In this document: positions 45,510 through 53,571 of the stretch, piece by piece | Position numbering within the stretch: the first letter of the stretch is position 1 | Layout of the letters: each line of letters begins with the position of its first letter | NCBI RefSeq assembly: GCF_042648805.1 | Contig: NZ_JBHRXZ010000002.1 | Location: 62,001-126,000 of the forward strand | Direction: 5' to 3' | DNA length: 64,000 bases | From: Azomonas tarimensis | GTDB lineage: Bacteria > Pseudomonadota > Gammaproteobacteria > Pseudomonadales > Pseudomonadaceae | Position numbers and translations under genes: made by a program | Notes under the pieces: model-generated | Database searches by the model: none | Seen by the model: the letters and a program-made list of their open reading frames with translations, nothing else | What the model was told of the DNA's origin: nothing

Positions 45510-46277
45510 TCAACGCTTCAACGAACGCAACGGATAGATATCGTAGCGACTCGACTTGCCTTCCAGGCTATAGCCCGGCGGCGTTCCTTCCACCACAGGC
45601 GCCTTGCGCGGGCGCTTGACCACCACCCGGTGAGTCGCCAGCCGCAGGGCCGTCGAGAGCAGCGCCGGAGCATCCATGTCGTCGCCCACCAGAGACCGGA
45701 ACAGGCGCATTTCCTTTTTGACCAGCGCGCTCTTGTCGCGATGCGGAAACATGGGATCCAGATAGATCACCTGCGGCGGCTCGCTCGACCAGCCCTCGAG
45801 CAGCTTGATGGCATCTCCAGCCTGCAGACGCATGCGACCGCAGATGGCCGCCACCTCGGCATCACGCGCCGCCCGCTGCAGGCCATCTTCCAGCAAGGCG
45901 GCGATCACCGGCTGACGCTCGATCAGGGTCATCTCGCAGCCCAGTGCCGCGAGCACGAAGGCATCCCGGCCCAGACCCGCCGTGGCGTCCAGCACCTGCG
46001 GTCGCACTCCCGGCTGTATACCCACCGCCTTGGCGATCATCTGCCCGCTTCCACCGCCAAACTGGCGGCGATGGGCCATGGCGCCCTCGACGAAATCGAC
46101 CCGTACCGGACCCGGTGCGTCAGGTTCGAGTGCCTGCAGCTGCAAGCCGTCAGGACCAACCTGCAGAGCCAACTCGGCTTCGCTGCCCAGCGGCAGACCG
46201 AGCCGCCTGGCCCAGTCCCGGGCCCGTTCATCATAAACGGGATCTAGAGATTCGACGCGGACGAGACAGGCGGCCAT
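45510..46277 (-). CDS. rsmJ: 16S rRNA (guanine-N2) methyltransferase RsmJ
   Basis: RsmJ (YhiQ) methylates N2 of G1516 in 16S rRNA. From ATG 46277 the protein has 255 residues, close to the E. coli length. It carries VDFVEGAMAHRRQFGGG, the SAM-binding motif LDATAGLGRDAFVLA, IERQPVIAALLEDGL, the catalytic motif YLDPMFPHRDKSALVKKEMR and VVKRPRKAP. Starts at 46307 (ATG) and 46319 (TTG) are also in frame but add residues that the family lacks. Confidence 0.95.
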   Translation of the reverse strand: MAACLVRVESLDPVYDERARDWARRLGLPLGSEAELALQVGPDGLQLQALEPDAPGPVRVDFVEGAMAHRRQFGGGSGQMIAKAVGIQPGVRPQVLDATAGLGRDAFVLAALGCEMTLIERQPVIAALLEDGLQRAARDAEVAAICGRMRLQAGDAIKLLEGWSSEPPQVIYLDPMFPHRDKSALVKKEMRLFRSLVGDDMDAPALLSTALRLATHRVVVKRPRKAPVVEGTPPGYSLEGKSSRYDIYPLRSLKR

Positions 46278-46358
46278 GGGCGGTACCGGAAGACGGGGCT
46301 GGCGCATTGTGCCAGCCAAGGGGCGATGGCGCGAGACCGCCTCGCCTGGCTGGATGCC

Positions 46359-47054
46359 TCATCGGCAGAGGCGACCGCCACCCATGTCGACATGGAAATG
46401 ATCGTGGTGAGCCTGGTTGTAGTCAGGCCCCAAGGTGATGTTGAAGACCTGGCAGGCCTCGTCTCGCACCCGGCGCAGAAAGCGCGCCGCGTCGCCCTCG
46501 CCCTGCCAGTCGCGCGCCACCGTGATGCGCGTGCCGTCTTCAAGGCGAAACCCTGCGATGTCGAAGGCATTGGCAGTAGCGTGCTGGCTCAGGCGATTGC
46601 TGCGGGCAATGGTCCGACAGGCGAAGCTGCCGAAGTGGTCGATGCGCGCCACCGACTGACCAAACACTTCATGAGCGGCAGGCTGCAGCCCGTGGCGTTC
46701 GAACAATGCATAAGCCGCCGCCAAATGGCAGGTGGCCCTGAACGGGGCGCTGAACTGCGCACTGCTGCGCTCGATGCGCACGGTGTTTTCCAGCAGGCAG
46801 CGCGGCTCTGGGGCGATATCGGGCATCGGAGTGAAGCGCATCTCGGCGGTTTCCAGCACGCTGAGGCACAGCTCGCGGTCCTGCTGCAGTCGCCGCAGCT
46901 TGTGGCCGGTCAGCAGGTTCGGCGCATCCCGAAGGTCGAGCGGCGCCCAGGGGTTCCACTGCCGAGGGACCTCGAGGTGCCCTCGCCAGACCGCCATGGC
47001 CGCCGCCAACGACGCAACGACAATGGACAGAAAAACGAAACGACCGATGCTCAT
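46359..47054 (-). CDS. extensin-like C-terminal domain protein
   Basis: A 231-residue protein with an N-terminal membrane anchor or signal (FVFLSIVVASLAAAMAVW, residues 6-23) and the extensin-like domain found in many proteobacteria, related to the LAS/M15 zinc peptidases. The likely metal-site residues are His and Asp in SQHATANAFDIAGF and the HxH in NQAHHDHFHVDMGG near the C-terminus. Cys residues (about seven) suggest periplasmic disulfides. A cell-wall peptidase role is plausible but not shown. It runs in the same direction as rsmJ, 81 bp upstream of it. Confidence 0.82.
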   Translation of the reverse strand: MSIGRFVFLSIVVASLAAAMAVWRGHLEVPRQWNPWAPLDLRDAPNLLTGHKLRRLQQDRELCLSVLETAEMRFTPMPDIAPEPRCLLENTVRIERSSAQFSAPFRATCHLAAAYALFERHGLQPAAHEVFGQSVARIDHFGSFACRTIARSNRLSQHATANAFDIAGFRLEDGTRITVARDWQGEGDAARFLRRVRDEACQVFNITLGPDYNQAHHDHFHVDMGGGRLCR

Positions 47055-47095
47055 GGAGTATCAGGCAACAGCCACAACCTGCGGTTGCATCGAGG

Positions 47096-47953
47096 TCAGC
47101 GATCCAGCAGAGACAGCTGAGGCTGTGACGCGACAGGGCTCAGCGGCGGCAAGCCGGGCAGGCGCTGCTGCAGTAACCGATGGAACCTGAAGGCCAACTC
47201 GGGGGCCCGCCAGTTGTCCGGGGTATGCAAGTAGACATGCGGCTTCAGGCCCCGCTCGATCCAGGCGGCGACGTGATCCAGCCAGGGATGCAGGAATCCG
47301 TCGTTGGCGCGCAGCTCCGGGTGGCCGATGAAGCGCAACTGTGGCGAATCGCTGAAGGCAGTCGGCCGGGTGGGTAGGCGTGGCTTCCAGCTCTGCGCAT
47401 GCACCACCGCGGGGTCAACACTTGTGCAACTGAACAAGGCACGCGAATCAAGGCAGATTCGCTCGACACTCCTGTCACGCAACAGCCGGTTCAAGCGCCT
47501 CTCCTCGTCACCTTTGGCGAAAAATACCGGGTGTCGTACCTCCACGGCGACAGGTCTCTGGCGCCGCCTGATGAAGCACTCGAGCTCAGCAAGGCGCGAG
47601 GGACCAAAGCCCGCCGGCAACTGCAGCCACAGCGGAGCGGCCCTGGCGCCCAGCGGGGCAAGCGACGCTTCGAAGCGCTCGGCCTGCTCCTCGACTTCAC
47701 CCAGATCCGCCGCATGGCTGATGTCGCGCGGAAACTTGGCGCAGAAGCGGAAATGATCCGGCATCGCCCCTGCCCAGCGCTGCAGGGTTTCTGTCGAAGG
47801 CCAGGCGTAGAAGGTGGTATTTCCTTCAACGGTATTGAAGACGCTCGCATAACAGGCAAGGAAGTCCGCAGCCGGCGTGCCTGGCGGATACAAGGAACCG
47901 AGCCAGTGGCTCTCGTTCCATGAAGGGCAGCCGAGGTAGTATGGAAGGGTCAC
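47096..47953 (-). CDS. DUF72 (YecE-like) protein
   Basis: A 285-residue TIM-barrel-like protein of the DUF72/YecE family. It starts MTLPYYLGCPSWNESHWLGS and shows VFNTVEGNTTFYAWPS, FRFCAKFPRDISH, LWLQLPAGFGPS, VAVEVRHPVFF and HVYLHTPDN, the recurrent motifs of the family. The biochemical function is unknown. Its ATG overlaps the stop of the 112-residue gene upstream by 4 bp, so the two are likely co-translated. Confidence 0.9.
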   Translation of the reverse strand: MTLPYYLGCPSWNESHWLGSLYPPGTPAADFLACYASVFNTVEGNTTFYAWPSTETLQRWAGAMPDHFRFCAKFPRDISHAADLGEVEEQAERFEASLAPLGARAAPLWLQLPAGFGPSRLAELECFIRRRQRPVAVEVRHPVFFAKGDEERRLNRLLRDRSVERICLDSRALFSCTSVDPAVVHAQSWKPRLPTRPTAFSDSPQLRFIGHPELRANDGFLHPWLDHVAAWIERGLKPHVYLHTPDNWRAPELAFRFHRLLQQRLPGLPPLSPVASQPQLSLLDR

Positions 47954-48288
47954 GCGTAGAGGTCGAGTCCGAGCACTTCGTTGGCGTCGACGTCGCGGTG
48001 CATCGCGGTGCTGGTGTAGCTGGCCAGTGCACGGGCTGCCACGCTGGACAGCGGCTGCTCATAGGCACGCTCATGGCGGGCCGCCGCGTAGCCCTGCTGC
48101 AGCTCACTGCTGGCGGTGGCAGGCTCCACCTGACGCAGCAGCGGCCTGCGTGGCAGCTCCGGGGCATCCGAGGCGGGCGCCTCACGCTGGATTTCCACGG
48201 CGCGCTGGCTGTCGCGATAGGGCGCGACAGCACCACCCGGACGAGCGGGACGATCCAACGGATAAGAAGAATGACCGTCGATGCGCAT
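47950..48288 (-). CDS. small conserved protein of unknown function
   Basis: A 112-residue protein that begins MRIDGHSSYPLDRPARPGGA and ends ANEVLGLDLYA. It is polar, rich in Arg, Ala, Glu and Pro, and probably largely disordered, with a helical stretch around residues 55-90 (SELQQGYAAARHERAYE). There is no signal peptide or membrane segment. The 4-bp overlap with the DUF72 gene and the location just after tsaB support that it is real. I do not recognise a family. Confidence 0.65.
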   Translation of the reverse strand: MRIDGHSSYPLDRPARPGGAVAPYRDSQRAVEIQREAPASDAPELPRRPLLRQVEPATASSELQQGYAAARHERAYEQPLSSVAARALASYTSTAMHRDVDANEVLGLDLYA

Positions 48289-48358
48289 GGAAGGATCCGA
48301 AGAAAAAGCCTGGCAACTCTAAATGGGACGCAGGGCCCTTGGCAATGTTCCCTGTCGC

Positions 48359-49036
48359 TCAAGGAGCGGCTTTGGCTTTGGCCACGTTGTCGCGTAGATA
48401 GACCGGCTGCGCCTCTTCGGCAGTCAGGGTTTCACCCCGTGCCCAGGCACCTCGTGCCAATTCGATCAGGTCCCTGGCATGGGGCAGGAGCGATGCATCG
48501 AGACGCTCGGTCACGACCGGCATCCGCGCCTTGTAGCCCCAGCCGGTGCCCGCACCAAACCACGGTCCTTCGCTCAGGCGCGGCAGGCTGACCTGCTCGG
48601 GCGGTAGCACCGCCTCGATACCACACAGGCGCATTTCGCCGTCTTCGAGGGCGTAGCAGCCCCAGTAGACTTCATCCATGCGCGCGTCGATGGCCACCGC
48701 CACTCGCTCGACACCCTGTTCACGCCAGGCGCGCTGGGCGATCAGCGCCAGGTCCGAGACGGGTATGACCGGGCGGTCGAGCGCAAACGCCAGACCCTGC
48801 ACCACGCCAACGGCGATCCGGATGCCGGTGAAGGCTCCCGGCCCGCGACCGAACGCGACGGCCTCGACCTGCGACAGTGTGATACCCGCCTCGGCGGTTA
48901 CTTCCTGGATCATCGGTAGCAGGCGCTGGGCATGCAGCCGGGGGATGACTTCGTAGCGGCTGAAGACCCTGTCGTCATGCAGCAAGGCGACGGAGCAGGC
49001 TTCGGTAGAGGTGTCCAGGGCCAGGAGGGTGGTCAT
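48359..49036 (-). CDS. tsaB: tRNA t6A biosynthesis protein TsaB
   Basis: TsaB works with TsaD, TsaE and TsaC to make t6A37 on tRNA; TcdA, also in this window, converts t6A to its cyclic form. From ATG 49036 the protein has 225 residues. The ASKHA-type N-terminal domain reads MTTLLALDTSTEACSVALLH, then FGRGPGAFTGIRIAVGVVQG, the strongest family motif, and VAIDARMDEVYWG. A TTG at 49045 could add three residues. It lies 76 bp downstream of adk. Confidence 0.95.
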   Translation of the reverse strand: MTTLLALDTSTEACSVALLHDDRVFSRYEVIPRLHAQRLLPMIQEVTAEAGITLSQVEAVAFGRGPGAFTGIRIAVGVVQGLAFALDRPVIPVSDLALIAQRAWREQGVERVAVAIDARMDEVYWGCYALEDGEMRLCGIEAVLPPEQVSLPRLSEGPWFGAGTGWGYKARMPVVTERLDASLLPHARDLIELARGAWARGETLTAEEAQPVYLRDNVAKAKAAP

Positions 49037-49112
49037 CGGATTCAATGCCAGGAAGAAAAAATCAGCGGATACCGCAGGCCAGGAAACCGACCTGCAGTCG
49101 ACAGCAGAACGA

Positions 49113-49760
49113 TCAGTTCAAGGCTTCGAGCACCTTGCCGGTGATGTCGTCGACACTGCCGACGCCTTCGATCCGGCTGTACTTGGGCGAACCTTCGGCG
49201 GCTGACAGCTGCTGGTAGAAATCCACCAGCGGCTGGGTCTGGGAATGGTAGATCGCCAGGCGCTTGCGGATGGTTTCTTCCTTGTCGTCCTCACGCTGCA
49301 CCAGCGCCTCGCCGCTCACATCGTCCAGGCCTTCGGCCTGCGGCGGATTGTACAGCGTGTGGTAGACACGACCCGAGCCGGGATGCACGCGCCGGCCGGA
49401 CAGGCGATTGACGATCTCCTCGTCATCGACGGCGATTTCCACCACGTGATCGAGCTTCACCCCAGCCGCGCGAAGCGCTTCAGCCTGCGGGATGGTGCGC
49501 GGGAAACCATCGAAGAGGAACCCGACTGCACAATCGGGCTGGGTCAGGCGCTCCTGGATCAGCGCGATGATGATCTCGTCCGATACCAGGCCGCCGCTAT
49601 CCATGACGTCCTTGACCTGCAGTCCAAGCGGAGACCCTGCCTTGACCGCGGCACGTAGCATGTCACCGGTGGAGATCTGTGGAATGCCGAATTTCTCGGT
49701 GATGAAACGGGCTTGAGTACCCTTGCCTGCACCGGGCGCGCCCAGCAAAATCACACGCAT
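49113..49760 (-). CDS. adk: adenylate kinase
   Basis: Adk interconverts ATP plus AMP with two ADP. From ATG 49760 the protein has 215 residues with the P-loop LLGAPGAGKGTQ at residues 5-16, ISTGDMLRAAV, FLFDGFPRTIPQAEAL, and the LID region with GRRVHPGSGRVYH, the long form without the four-Cys zinc site. The frame is open to 49892, but the residues before the P-loop strand are not part of the family. A TAGTAT word at 49952-49957, in the 232-bp gap to ppc, may be a -10 box. Confidence 0.98.
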   Translation of the reverse strand: MRVILLGAPGAGKGTQARFITEKFGIPQISTGDMLRAAVKAGSPLGLQVKDVMDSGGLVSDEIIIALIQERLTQPDCAVGFLFDGFPRTIPQAEALRAAGVKLDHVVEIAVDDEEIVNRLSGRRVHPGSGRVYHTLYNPPQAEGLDDVSGEALVQREDDKEETIRKRLAIYHSQTQPLVDFYQQLSAAEGSPKYSRIEGVGSVDDITGKVLEALN

Positions 49761-49992
49761 CGATGTGCTCCTCGAAAATGAAAGCTGTCGCCAGGACGCC
49801 CCTCGGCAATGGGGGATGTCCGGCATTCTGGATGTGCCGCTACGCCGGCCGAAAAGCCCGACACGATACACAAGCGTGCAGGCGACAGACAAGCCGAGGC
49901 AGGGGAAGCGCGCCGCCGATCAGGCAGCGCGGTGTCCAGCTCAAAAAACACATACTAGACGATAGTCGAACGCTTGCCGAACCGTTTTTGCT

Positions 49993-52629
49993 TCAGCCCG
50001 TGTTCCGCAAGCCGGCTGCGATTCCCGCGACGCTAACCAGCAGCGCCTGCTCGAGACGAGGCTCGGTTGGTTCCGACGCCTGGCGTGAGCGCGCCAGCAG
50101 CTCGATCTGCAACAGGTGCAGCGGATCCAGGTAGGTGTTGCGCAGGTTGAAGGCCTCCTGCGATTCGGGGTTGTGATCGAGCAGCTCCTGCTGCCCGGTC
50201 AACTCGAGCACGGACGCCATCACCTGTCCCAGCAGGGCGCGCAGCTCATCCCCCAGCGGTTGCAGGCCGGGATCGACCAGACGCTCGTCATAGCGGCGAG
50301 CGATGTCGGCGTCGCCCTTGGCCAACACCATCTCCAGCATGTCGATACGCGTGGCGAAGAAGGGCCACTCGGCCTTCATTTGCGCCAGTACCTCGCCCTC
50401 TCCGCGCGCCAGCACCTTTTTCAATGCCTCGCCCCAGCCCAGCCAGGCGGGCAGCATGAGCCGGGTCTGGGTCCAGGCAAAGATCCATGGAATTGCCCGC
50501 AGGGTCTCGATACCACCCTGACGTCGACGAGCCGGCCGACTGCCCAGCGGCAGCCGTCCAAGCTCGGTCTCCGGCGTGGCCTGACGGAAGTACTCGACAA
50601 ACTGCGGCTGCTCGCGCACCACGCCCCGATAGGCCTGGACCCCGTCGGCGGCAAGTTCATCCATGACATGGCGCCATTCCGGCCGTGGCATCGGCGGCGG
50701 CATCAAGGTCGCCTCGAGCACAGCAGCAAGATAGAGATTGAGGTTCTGTTCAGCCAGGTCCGGCAGACCGAACTTGAAACGGATCATCTCGCCCTGCTCG
50801 GTGGTCCGGAAGCGCCCGGTCACCGAACCCGGCGGCTGCGACAGGATCGCCGCATGTGCCGGACCGCCGCCACGGCCTACCGTGCCGCCACGGCCGTGGA
50901 ACAACAGCAGTTCGACCTCGTGGGCGCGGCAGACTTCCACCAGACTCTCCTGGGCCCGATACTGCGCCCACGCCGAGGCGGTGGTGCCAGCGTCCTTGGC
51001 CGAGTCCGAATAGCCGATCATCACTTCCTGCGGGCCCTGTAGCCGGCTTCGGTAGCCCGGCAGGCCAAGCAACTGATCGATGGTCGGCGCCGCGTTGTTG
51101 AGATCATCCAGCGTCTCGAACAGGGGCACCACCCGCATCGGCCGGCGCAGCCCGGCTTCCTTGAGCAGCAATTGCACGGCAAGCACATCGGAGGCGCTCC
51201 GAGCCATGGAGATCACATAAGACCCCATCGCGCCAGCCGGAGCATCGGCGATGACCGCGCAGGTCGCCAGCACTTCGGCAGTATCCGCCGAGGGCTGATA
51301 GTCATCGGGCAGAAGGGGGCGACGGTTTTCCAGCTCCGTCTGCAGAAAATCGAGACGCTGCGCTTCGTCCCAGGCCGAATAGTCGCCCAGCCCCAGGTAA
51401 TCGGTGATCTCGGCCATGGCTGCCCGATGCCGCGCCGCATCCTGACGAATATCCAGGCGCACCAGGAACAGGCCGAAAGCCGAAATCCGCCGCAGGGTGT
51501 CCAGCAGGGCTCCATCGGCGATCATGCCCATGCCACAGGCGTGCAGTGAGCGATAGCAGAGTTCCAGGGGCGCACGCAGCTGCTGCGTGTGCTGCAGCAC
51601 ATCGGTTCCAGCCGGCAGATCCTGCACCAGCGCTGCCGCGGCCCAGTCGCGGGTCGCCTGCAGGCGCTGGCGGAGCTGCTTGAGCAAGGCCCGGTACGGC
51701 TCGGCATCGTCGCCGGCATGCTGCAGTAGTTCTGGGGTCGCGGCCTGCATGGACAGCGTCGAAATCAGCTCCTCCACCTCCCGCAGGTAAAGGGTTGCGG
51801 CCTCGCGACGGGCCGAGAGCAGGACTTCCCGACTGATCCTGGCCGTGACATTGGGATTGCCGTCGCGGTCGCCGCCCATCCAGGAAGCGAAGCGTATCGG
51901 TGCGGCCTCGAGCGGCAGATGCAGCCCTGTGGTCTCGTACAGCGCCTCGTCGATCTGCCGCAGGACATTGGGCAGCGCCTGCCACAAGGAATTCTCGATG
52001 ACCGAAAAGCCCCACTTGGCTTCGTCCACGGGAGTGGGCCGCTGCCGACGGATCTCTTCGGTGTGCCATACCTCCGCAATCAGGCGCATCAGCCTGCGTT
52101 CGATCTTCCGCCGCTCCGGCTCGGAGAGGTCGGTGTGGTCCTTGGCAGCCAGCTCGGCGGCAATGGCGTCGTACTTCTGAATCAGCGTGCGACGGGATAT
52201 CTCTGTCGGGTGAGCCGTCAGGACCAGTTCGATATCCATGCGACCGACCTGGCGGGCAAGCGACTCGGCCGCATGCCCTTCGGCCTTCAGCCGCTCCAGC
52301 AGGTTGGGCAGCACCCTGGACTCGAAGGGCTGTGCCTCACCGGGGTGCCGCCGGCGAATCCGGTGATACTGCTCGGCAATGTTGGCCAGGTTGAGAAACT
52401 GGTTGAAGGCCCGCGCCACGGGTAGCAGCTCGTCTTCGGACAGGCTGTCGAGCGTCTCGCTGAGCTGCTGAGCCCCCTCTGCCGAGCCGCGACGGGCCGC
52501 CTTGGCACCCTTGCGAATACGCTCGATCTTGCCCAGAAGGCCCTCGCCATGCTGCTGGCGGATGGCCCGTCCGAGCAGTTCGCCGAGCAGATGGACGTTT
52601 TCCCGCAGCCTTGCATCGATGTTTGCCAT
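49993..52629 (-). CDS. ppc: phosphoenolpyruvate carboxylase
   Basis: Ppc fixes bicarbonate onto PEP to give oxaloacetate, refilling the TCA cycle. The 878-residue protein has VLTAHPTEISRRT with the catalytic His (about residue 137), FASWMGGDRDGNPNVT, IGYSDSAKDAGTTASAW, LLFHGRGGTVGRGGGP and the C-terminal RNTG. All are standard active-site or allosteric motifs. Length is close to the family norm. It is divergent from the gene at 52833 across about 200 bp that should carry both promoters. Confidence 0.98.
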   Translation of the reverse strand: MANIDARLRENVHLLGELLGRAIRQQHGEGLLGKIERIRKGAKAARRGSAEGAQQLSETLDSLSEDELLPVARAFNQFLNLANIAEQYHRIRRRHPGEAQPFESRVLPNLLERLKAEGHAAESLARQVGRMDIELVLTAHPTEISRRTLIQKYDAIAAELAAKDHTDLSEPERRKIERRLMRLIAEVWHTEEIRRQRPTPVDEAKWGFSVIENSLWQALPNVLRQIDEALYETTGLHLPLEAAPIRFASWMGGDRDGNPNVTARISREVLLSARREAATLYLREVEELISTLSMQAATPELLQHAGDDAEPYRALLKQLRQRLQATRDWAAAALVQDLPAGTDVLQHTQQLRAPLELCYRSLHACGMGMIADGALLDTLRRISAFGLFLVRLDIRQDAARHRAAMAEITDYLGLGDYSAWDEAQRLDFLQTELENRRPLLPDDYQPSADTAEVLATCAVIADAPAGAMGSYVISMARSASDVLAVQLLLKEAGLRRPMRVVPLFETLDDLNNAAPTIDQLLGLPGYRSRLQGPQEVMIGYSDSAKDAGTTASAWAQYRAQESLVEVCRAHEVELLLFHGRGGTVGRGGGPAHAAILSQPPGSVTGRFRTTEQGEMIRFKFGLPDLAEQNLNLYLAAVLEATLMPPPMPRPEWRHVMDELAADGVQAYRGVVREQPQFVEYFRQATPETELGRLPLGSRPARRRQGGIETLRAIPWIFAWTQTRLMLPAWLGWGEALKKVLARGEGEVLAQMKAEWPFFATRIDMLEMVLAKGDADIARRYDERLVDPGLQPLGDELRALLGQVMASVLELTGQQELLDHNPESQEAFNLRNTYLDPLHLLQIELLARSRQASEPTEPRLEQALLVSVAGIAAGLRNTG

Positions 52630-52832
52630 GCCTCGTGCTCCTGACGCCGCTTGCTTTCAGGGTAGGATTGATCGGCCTCAGGCTATCCCGAGTTGGCCGA
52701 TTGCCCAAGCCCTTGACGCCAGGCGAGGCATCTTGGGCCGACGCAGCGGCTAATTTGCGGGCTGCCGGGATCGTACCGCGGCCGCGCCCGTCAAAAGCAC
52801 AAGCATGTCGAGCACGTACACAGGAGAACGAG

Positions 52833-53174
52833 ATGAATATTGCCGAACTGGTCAGCGAATGGGAAAAGACCGCCAAGGGCCATATGACCAGGTCCAGCTA
52901 CTCGGTGTGCCTGGACATCGAGGCCGCAGCACGGCTTGAAGCGCTGGCCGAGATGTATCCCAAGCGCACCGTCGAGGAGTTGCTTTGCGAACTCATCGGC
53001 GCCTCGCTCGAAGCGGTGGAAAGCAGCTTTCCCTATGTGCAGGGCACACAGGTGATCACTACCGATGAGCAGGGCGATCCGATCTACGAGGATGCCGGGC
53101 CGACGCCGCGCTTTCTCGAGCTGTCACGCAAGCATCTGCAGCGCCTGCTGGAGGAAGAGCGCGAGCAGGGCTGA
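52833..53174 (+). CDS. small conserved protein, possibly ribbon-helix-helix-like
   Basis: A 113-residue acidic protein starting MNIAELVSEWEKTAKGHMTR, with an AGGAG ribosome-binding site ten bases upstream. The segment SYSVCLDIEAAARLEALAEM then YPKRTVEELLCELIGASLEA has the strand-helix-helix pattern of ribbon-helix-helix DNA-binding proteins. Homologues next to ppc in Pseudomonas are, as I recall, annotated as pilin assembly or type 1 pilus tip proteins, a label with no visible support here. Divergent from ppc. Confidence 0.7.
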   Translation: MNIAELVSEWEKTAKGHMTRSSYSVCLDIEAAARLEALAEMYPKRTVEELLCELIGASLEAVESSFPYVQGTQVITTDEQGDPIYEDAGPTPRFLELSRKHLQRLLEEEREQG

Positions 53175-53179
53175 GGAGC

Positions 53180-53506
53180 TCAGGGTCGTCCGAGCTCGGC
53201 GGGCTCTTCAGCGAAACAGCGGACCGCCTGCTTGCGGTTGTCCACCAGCACTCCGGACAGGCCGGTCTGGGAGGTATCGAACAGCACCAGGATGCCGTCT
53301 ATGCATTGCGCGACCTGGTTGGCGGGCTTCAATGAAACCCGGTAATCCTCGCCGGGTACCGTCTTGAGCATGGTGAATTCACTCAGCAGCAGGGCATCTT
53401 CGGGACGGGAGAAATTCAGGTAGCCGTAGTAGCCAAGCGCAGCCACGGTCGCGACGACCGTACCGACCGCCGTAAGGATGAAAGGGATGGGGTTGCGTTC
53501 GCTCAT
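53180..53506 (-). CDS. small single-pass membrane protein of unknown function
   Basis: A 108-residue protein, MSERNPIPFILTAVGTVVAT, with one membrane helix at about residues 8-30 and a soluble C-terminal part containing two Cys (QCIDG and VRCFAEE) that could form a disulfide if periplasmic. No family is recognised. It is convergent with the 113-residue gene, only 5 bp between stops. Codon use looks like that of its neighbours. Confidence 0.65.
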   Translation of the reverse strand: MSERNPIPFILTAVGTVVATVAALGYYGYLNFSRPEDALLLSEFTMLKTVPGEDYRVSLKPANQVAQCIDGILVLFDTSQTGLSGVLVDNRKQAVRCFAEEPAELGRP

Positions 53507-53541
53507 GGGATATCCACGTCGGGAAAAGCGCGCACGCTAAC

Positions 53542-53571
53542 GCTGCAAGCTGCAAGCTGCAAGCTGCAAGT
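53542..53571. repeat. tandem GCTGCAA array
   Basis: Four perfect copies of the 7-bp word GCTGCAA (53542-53569) followed by GT, between the 53180 gene and the QEGLA gene. The last base of the array is the first base of the QEGLA stop codon. Related, degraded words occur at 34768-34841. Such arrays are common between Pseudomonas genes and may vary in copy number. Confidence 0.75.
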
